DNA of 64,000 nt from Liolophura sinensis. Its lineage: Eukaryota; Mollusca; Polyplacophora; Chitonida; Chitonidae. Under the pieces are notes generated by a model. The model saw nothing but the letters and a program-made list of their open reading frames with translations. It had not been told where the DNA came from and did no database searches. A program made the position numbers and the translations under genes. Of this stretch, positions 57,699 through 64,000 are shown one piece after another (position 1 is the stretch's first letter; each line of letters opens with the position of its first letter). The stretch covers positions 14,762,623-14,826,622 of the forward strand of contig NC_088296.1 in the NCBI RefSeq assembly GCF_032854445.1, in the 5' to 3' direction.

Positions 57699-58820
57699 AA
57701 CAAACGAGTCCAGCTATCACTCTCTCAGTCAGAACCATTTCCCAACTATCACACCGCCGTCACTCCTCTGGTTTACGCTGCAGTCTTTAAGTCAGAGCTA
57801 TTTCCCAACTATCCCACAGCCGTAACTGATCTGGAATATGCTGCAGTCTTTAAATCAGAACCATTTCCCAACTTTCACACAGCTGTAACTGATCTGGTTT
57901 ATGCCGCAGTCTTTAAGTCAGAACTATTTCACAGCTGTCACACTGCTGTAACTGCTCTGGTTTATGCCGCAGTCTTTAAGTCAGAACCATTTCCCAATTA
58001 CCACACAGCCGTTACTGTTCTGGTTTATGCTGCAGCCTTTAAGTTAGAACTGTTTCCTAACTATCACACAGCTGTAACTGCTCGAGTTTATTCCGCAGTG
58101 TTTAAGTCAGAACCATTTCCCAACTATTACAATGCCGTAACTGCTCTGGTTTATGCCGCAGTCTTTAAGTCAGAACCATTTCCCAATTACCACACAGCCG
58201 TTACTGCTCTGGTTTATGCTGCAGCCTTTAAGTTAGAACTGTTTCCTAACTATCACACAGCTGTAACTGCTCTAGTTTATTCCGCAGTGTTTAAGTTAGA
58301 ACCATTTCCCAACTATTACAATGCCATAACTGCTCTGGGTTATGCCGCAGTCTTTAAATCAGAACCTTTTCCCAATTATCACACAGCCGTTACTGCTCTG
58401 GTTTATGCTGCAGCCTTTAAGTTAGAACTGTTTCCTAACTATCACACAGCTGTAACTGCTCGAGTATATTCCGCAGTGTTTAAGTCAGAACCATTTCCCA
58501 ACTATTACAATGCCATAACTGCTCTGGGTTATGCCGTAGTCTTTAAGTCAGAACCATTTCCCAATTATCACACAGCCGTTACTGCTCTGGTTTATGCTGC
58601 AGCCTTTAAGTTAGAACTGTTTCCTAACTATCACACAGCTGTAACTGCTCTAGTTTATTCCGCAGTGTTTAAGTCAGAACCATTTCCCAACTATTACAAT
58701 GCCGTAACTGCTCTGGTTTGTGCCGCAGTCTTTAAGTCAGAACCATTTCCCAACTATCACACAGCCGTAACTGATCTGGTTTATGTTGTAGTCGTTTACA
58801 ATGAAGCTGCAGCCTACTAA
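57699..58820 (+). repeat. 63-bp minisatellite with 189-bp higher-order period, open in one frame
   Basis: About 17 units of the form ACTGCTCTGGTTTATGCTGC, then AGTCTTTAAGTCAGAACCAT and TTCCCAACTATCACACAGCCGTA split over unit ends. In frame it reads units such as AVFKSEPFPNYHTAVTALVYA. From about 58100 the units cycle through three types (YYNA; YHTA with FKSE; YHTA with FKLEL), giving a 189-bp period. The frame is stop-free from 57699 to the TAA ending at 58820, but no ATG starts it upstream. The unit shares CTATCACAC...ACTGCTCTGGTTT with the 48-bp intronic array at 18075, which argues for a non-coding repeat. Confidence 0.9.
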
Positions 58821-60450
58821 ATAGTTTATGTATATGCATCGTGTTTTTAAAGCTGCTGCGTTGGATGTACGAACAGTTGTAATCAAAGCACATCTGAGGC
58901 ACCGCACATACTTTCATTTGAAAAAAAACCCCCCAAAACAACAGTTAAAGTTGTACACCACTTAGGGAGTGAATTAAGTTTCTTGCAACGTATGAGCTGC
59001 ATTACAAAGTGCTTCTCTTTTAGAGATACCCTGTAATTTAATTAATTGCTTTACATACTCTCTTATTTTATTAATGGTTTTTGAACGTTATTTGAGAAGT
59101 GGCCATACCGATTATTTTTACCTGCAACGCCAATTTTGTTTAACGGTTGCTATATAAAAGTCTCTTACAACGCTTATAGGCATCCGTGTACTTCATGTCT
59201 ACATCACGTGATCTTCCGCACATGACCAGTTGAATGGAACAATGATATCGCCAACATTTGATGTTTTAGGAATATTTATTACAATAACTATAATTACAAA
59301 TCGTATTTCAACAAATAATACCACCATGATTGTAAAGCATGCGCTACGAAACCTAAAATAGATATACCTGAGACATGCTTATTTTGCACCTGTACGGGTA
59401 CATTTAAGCACAATGGCTGTAGAAAACAATTCGCCTCTCACACTCTCCGCGGTAATCGGAATTTGACGCGATATCGAATTAGAACACAAGAACGGAATAA
59501 CGATTTCCTCTGGTAGGATGCTACAATATGCGTGGACGGGTCTGTTGATGACCGACGCTTTAGGCGCTACACCAGAAGCCACACCCCACTGCACCACCCA
59601 GGCACTTTCAACCCGACTCCGGGCAGAGCTGAGGGACGTTTGGATGCTTGACTCTCTATAACTCAGCGACAGCGTGGAGACTATAATACCTTTGTCATGA
59701 GAACAGCCGGCTAGGTGGTCGTAGGTCGAAGCGTCACATGAATTGTACCCCCAGACTCACTTAGGTGACATAGTAATTGACCGAGACAGAGTAAACGATA
59801 GGAATGTCAACTGCCTAACACCTTTACTGTCCAGATATCCGTGACACACTCACCTGCCTGGATAAATAAAGTGGCACGTGCCCTTTCGAGGTATTTACTG
59901 GAATAACGGTTTTCCCATGATAGAATGGCAAGCTCCTAATACCCCTTATCACCCCCAAAATACACTCACAGTACATGAAAATAATGAACGCAAACTTACT
60001 TTGTTTTACTCGTATTTTATTCCATTACCCTAGAAGTTATTTCGAAGCCGGGAGGCCAGAGATCAAACCCAGGGCGAGTCCTGATACTTCAGTGACGGCA
60101 ACAATTTGGCGGCATTCACTGGCCCTACCACAAAGGTAGTTTAAGAGTGGTGGAAAAGGCATGTTCCTCACGTGAAGGCCATCTGACTTTGCCAGATAAT
60201 ATTCAAGCCTAAATTTGAAAACCGAGAGAGATAGGTACATAGTTATGGGTAAACATCACTCCGGCAGTGAAACAGCCATTTCGTGGTGAGAAAAAGAGAG
60301 AAAAATGTGAGACCTGTATTCATGTACGGTATATACGGAGACGTAAAAGTGACATAGCTGGAAGAAAGATAAAAAGAAAAAAACAAGAGCACACACACTC
60401 AACTTTCAAAGTGTCAGTTATGTTTTTGTCCTGTTATGTTATCACGATAT
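58821..60450. other. Unassigned stretch
   Basis: No gene assigned. The minus strand is stop-free from about 59763 to 59379 (about 128 codons), with no start, splice or family support. A reversed, degenerate tRNA-like segment (GGTTTGATCTCTGGCC on the minus strand) lies near 60050-60075 and may mark another old SINE. Confidence 0.35.
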
Positions 60451-60725
60451 AACTGACCAATAAAAAAGGCACAGTTATCTCGTGCACACGAGATCTTTGT
60501 TAAGTCGTACGCACGAGATCTTGCTAACTCGCGTGCACGACTTAGTAAAGGTTTCGTGCTCACAACCTAATAAAGATCTCGTGCTTACAGCTTAACAAAG
60601 ATCTCGTGAGCACAACATAATTGTGCGTTTTAAATGGTCAGTTATTTCGTGTTCTCGATATCTGTATTAAGTTGTGCCTTCGGGATCTTTCCTGAGTCGT
60701 GCAAACGACTTATTTAAAAACACAA
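60450..60725. repeat. Palindrome-rich repeat with CTCGTGC/GCACGAG motifs
   Basis: TCTCGTGCACACGAGA is a near-perfect palindrome. GCACGAGATC and GATCTCGTGC then alternate about every 30 bp, joined by AACTTAATAAAG-like linkers (both orientations). GACCAATAAAAAAGGCACAGT at the left has an inverted counterpart near 60630 (GTGCGTTTTAAATGGTCAGT). This is likely a non-autonomous element or tandem repeat; it has no coding capacity. Confidence 0.7.
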
Positions 60726-60882
60726 CTGAAACCTTAAAATGCGTGTTGTTATTTTTCTTTCTATTTACTAACCATGTCACCATTGCACTTTTTTCTAACC
60801 ATGTTACTTTTTACACTTTTACGGCTCCATCTCATTTGTAATCGTTAATTACCTTTTTGAACAAATTTCTTACAACGCGCAG

Positions 60883-60927
60883 GCACGGGCGGACCGAAAC
60901 ATACGACCATGCTAGATTTTCCTCCGA
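60883..60927 (+). CDS. Possible second coding exon of the secreted-protein gene
   Basis: After GCGCAG, 45 nt read HGRTETYDHARFSSE when joined to the phase-2 end of 51797, and end phase 2 at GA|GTAAGT. Support is only the phase match, open frame and strong donor; the acceptor pyrimidine tract is weak and the implied intron is 9 kb. Confidence 0.25.
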
Positions 60928-61261
60928 GTAAGTTTACAAATGTCAAGTTCTGGGGCCATGAAACCTGGCCTACTATATACACCAGTGTGATTTATAAGCG
61001 CCTATGTGGGTTAAATCAACTCTTTGTCAGTTGTTGTGAGGTTTTACAATCTGTGGAAGTTAAATTCTTCCGGGTTTATTATTTCCAATATTTACTCCCA
61101 GTTCCTATTATATGTCGTAACTCACAGGTTAATGTGATATAGTAGCTTGCATGGCGCCGTCATCAAGGCAAGATTGCAATGTGTAAATTATCGTGCCGCT
61201 GATTAAATCGTGCTGTGGTCCTTGTCGCCGGTGTCACTGAGTTAGGGGACTTCCGTGGGGC

Positions 61262-61480
61262 CGAGGTTTTTAGCACGCCAAGGCGGCGCAATGACCAGGA
61301 GCCTCTCACTAATGCAGTCGCTGCGAGCAAAAGTCCAGCTCATGCTGACGTCCTCTACGGCCGTACGTGGGAATGTTTGTCAGCATCCTGCGAATGGTCA
61401 TGGGATTCCCGTTTCCTATACCTCCACCCCCCCCCCCCCCCCCCCCCCCCCCTCCTCCGTAAAACACCAAGGCAATGAGG
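61262..61480 (+). mobile_element. SINE family 1 interrupted by a poly-C tract
   Basis: The head side (GACCAGGAGCCTCTCACTAA, GCTCATGCTGACGTCC) is present and the end (CGTAAAACACCAAGGC) is recognisable. The second half of the core is replaced by a run of 26 C at 61427-61452. Confidence 0.8.
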
Positions 61481-61924
61481 TCAAGACTTCTCTTTTCCTC
61501 GATTTGATCCTCCTGGTGCCCTGCTGGTAACCCGTGCTTAACAGCGCTCTTAGCGTCCTTTGCGTCGTCTCATATCAAATTCATTGAAGATGACTGGTCA
61601 TCGACCAAACTGAATACGTCAGAAATATTAGGCTCAACTGGCGAGTGAAACCTGCTGAAGAATCAGATCAGTCGCCAAAGGCAAGTCATACATAAACCGA
61701 GGGTTTGTCGTGCCCGTGGAGTACGCCTTTACATGGGATTTAAAGCCAGTTGGTTCGCCAAACAATCGACTGAAGAGGAAAAAAAAGTCTTACGAAGCGA
61801 ATGTTTTCGCACCATGCAGCAGTCGTTTAAAGCTTGCCTTTCATGCACACGTAAATTATATTACCCAGGTTAGCCTTCGGAAATACAGATGTGGGGATTC
61901 TTTCATTCACTAATATGGAACTCG

Positions 61925-62262
61925 GTCGTTTGGAGTTCGTGTGTATGCACGGGGGCTGTAGATCCAGGGTCAATTCTGGGTTGTGTCTCACATAAGACCT
62001 TAAAAGAGGAAGTTGTAGCTTCCCCATCTGGAGTTCAGCATTAAGGGGAAGTGCAACGACTGGTTGACCCGTACAAGTTTAATGGCTCGGGTAGGGCAGC
62101 TTACTTACCTTCGGTAATTCGTCTCAGTGAAGCAGCACTAGATAAAAAAAGCGGTTGAAATCCGCCCTGTAACAAGGAGGCACATTACATGGACATGGCA
62201 TGTAAGGGTTCCTTTGTCTTCATATGACTGAAAGATTGACTTTAAACCCTAATCACTCACTC
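61925..62262 (+). mobile_element. SINE family 2 copy
   Basis: It contains GACCTTAAAAGAGGAAGTTG, GGAGTTCAGCATTAAGGGGA, GTGCAACGACTGGTTGACC, TCGTCTCAGTGAAGCAGCAC and an end with CATATGACTGAAAGATTGAC then TTTAAACCC. The 5' head is diverged. Confidence 0.85.
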
Positions 62263-62654
62263 ATTCCTCTGTACGCAAAGCTGCACGCTACGAAAACATG
62301 TTTTCTTTTATCCTACAGTAAGTGTGACTTAACCTCCCACATACGTGAATTATAAAGACCATATAATCTCAACATATACAATCTCAACATACACAATTGT
62401 AACTTTCGCGTCAGAAGCAAGCTAGGCTTCGTCAGTCGCCTATTCTACACGTATCGACTGCTCTCCGTATCTTCCACAAAATGACAACCTTGTGTAACGT
62501 TTGGAAATTTACACCCTTAAAGAATGGGGTCACCTGATTTGAAAATGTTGATGCAGATGCCAGATGCAGTCCGATTAGATGCTTTTGGTTATATATATAC
62601 CTGGCAGTTGTAACGTTTATTCTTTTTCACGCGATGAGTGTACGCGCACCTGAT

Positions 62655-62705
62655 GAATATTTCTCGCGATATGACCGAAAAATTTGCGACGTTAAACCCC
62701 AGGCA
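62655..62705 (+). mobile_element. SINE family 2 3'-end fragment
   Basis: CGCGATATGACCGAAAAATT then GCGACGTTAAACCCCAGGC is the 3' terminus of family 2. Confidence 0.7.
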
Positions 62706-64000
62706 TAAGTATAAATACGTTTGGCTTACATTATTCCCATCATTATTAGGTATTATGAATTCAGAATTACAGTTAAGATCAGGAGAAATCTGTTTTCACC
62801 GCGTACAGGTAAACACTCTCAGAGCTGCGCAGGTGACACGACCAGGTTTGTAAATGTTGATGATTCATAGTGGAGAAAACATGACAATTACAAGTTCAGA
62901 TAAGTGTGAAAGTGCCATAAGTTTGTTATAAATGTTCAATATTGTTTTTCAGTTTTCTTTAAAAGGGAAAGGAGATGTGAAAATAATCTTATTAATGGTG
63001 GGTATTTAGGGATCAGGGCCGGTCGTCTCTGACCAAATGAAATGACGATCGGATTGCCATGGTTTTACACCTTGTCGTCAATATTACAGTGGCATGGTGG
63101 CGAAAATATCTTAGGAATGAGCAACCGCATTTCTCTTACTTCACACTGGGCTGATGTGCATATTCTCCACGTTAATCTTGATGCCACATGGTTCTCAAAA
63201 ACCTATTTGCAACGTTACATAATTTTACAAAGACTAGCGACATCATTAGTTTCTCGTACTACGAATACAGTTGGTAAATTAACGTCTCTAATGACAACTC
63301 TCTCCGTCTAATTAAGGTGCAGATTGGCATCTAGCTTTTGCTGATTCCGCTGAGATTTTGAGTTTCTTAGTGAACTTGGTGAAGTGCGCCCTGGTGTCTT
63401 CATCATATGGAATGACTGCTATCGAATTAGTTCAATATTCTTAAGTACGGGGTTAAAGACCAATAATAAAATCAATCAAATCTACCACACCACGTCGTGT
63501 GAGAGATGCATTTATCATACGGTAAACACAGGAAAGAAAGACAAAACCGTAAATAAAAACGCAAAGTAGTAAAGGTAAAGTAAACCAAACTCTGATACAC
63601 ATTACATTTTTACAGCTTGTTTTAGAAGAAAAAACGGGATTTTCATCAATTTGCATCTAAAATAAACCCCCTGCCACTCTTCAGAGAGAGATGAAATGCA
63701 AACTTTGACTTGCCTTTCGCAAAGGTATCAGAAAATAGCTTTGCCTGTAATACACAAAATGGTTTCCCACGCCTAAACGCCTGGAAATAAAATATTTACA
63801 TGACTGGAGAACATTTCATTGGCCAAGTTCATGATTGAGGGAAACTGAGCACAGTGGAGGAAAAAATTAACGCCCTTCCAAAGGTACTCAACCAAAGGTC
63901 TCACTGAAAGCTGCAAAATCACACCAAGAAGAATCCGTGGGAGAGTAATTGTCAGTATAAAAAGCTGTGTAGCGTGTATAATGAGAGTAATGGCGTTAGC
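62706..64000. other. Window end, no gene recognised
   Basis: Nothing firm. A SINE 1 tail fragment (CAATATTCTTAAGTACGG, then AAAGACCAATAATAAAATC) lies at 63436-63482. A possible exon-like segment near 62749-62808 is too weak to annotate. Confidence 0.35.

Noticed and set aside
59379-59763. About 128 stop-free codons on the minus strand
   Set aside because: Amino acid composition is unremarkable, no start or splice context was found, and the length is within chance.
62749-62808. Exon-like segment between TTATTAG and CAGGTAAAC that could follow 60927 in phase
   Set aside because: Weak sites, short, next to a SINE end, and without any protein similarity to confirm it.
1-64000. CRISPR arrays, operons, bacterial insertion sequences, or an undescribed defence system
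   Set aside because: The DNA is eukaryotic nuclear sequence with spliced genes and SINEs. The regular arrays are minisatellites without spacers.

Overview
The window is animal nuclear DNA, most likely from a mollusc. It shows short exons with GT-AG introns, dense SINEs and minisatellites, a tandem tRNA-Asn cluster and one 200-base assembly gap. The mollusc assignment is an inference from the SINE families; no taxonomic marker gene is present.

The main content is two adjacent, same-strand paralogous genes, called here ZP-A (14715-24019, 9 coding exons, 368 aa) and ZP-B (29822-41374, 8 coding exons, 373 aa). I assembled both by hand from exons whose reading frames and splice phases join without conflict. 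Each encodes a signal peptide, one zona pellucida (ZP) module with 4 + 6 cysteines, a tetrabasic furin-type site, an external hydrophobic patch and a C-terminal transmembrane helix, with almost nothing else. They are therefore predicted to be minimal, cleavable, polymerising ZP-module proteins of an extracellular coat or matrix. Seven intron positions are shared in place and phase; ZP-A has one further intron inside ZP-C.

Region by region: 446-3033 holds the last three coding exons of an unrecognised + strand gene that begins before the window. 6.7-12.3 kb is a tandem array of about 2 kb units, each with an identical minus-strand tRNA-Asn(GUU), plus a decayed fourth tRNA. ZP-A follows, then about 5.8 kb of repeat-bearing spacer, then ZP-B. 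Downstream of ZP-B lie a 46-bp minisatellite and a long gene-poor stretch. At 51703-51797 a signal-peptide exon with a good splice donor probably starts a third secreted-protein gene, with one possible second exon at 60883-60927. A 63-bp minisatellite that stays open in one frame lies at 57.7-58.8 kb.

The repeats fall into several families: a tRNA-headed SINE ending in AAATAA repeats (about 30 copies or fragments); a second tRNA-related SINE whose 3' end resembles GACGTTAAACCCC; a third, weaker SINE-like family; a MITE-like pair; and a dispersed element with an internal hairpin and a tandem-repeat core, which has expanded twice into higher-order minisatellites. Most long stop-free stretches outside the gene models are chance or repeat-derived frames. 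The gene models rest on reading alone, without transcript or database support.
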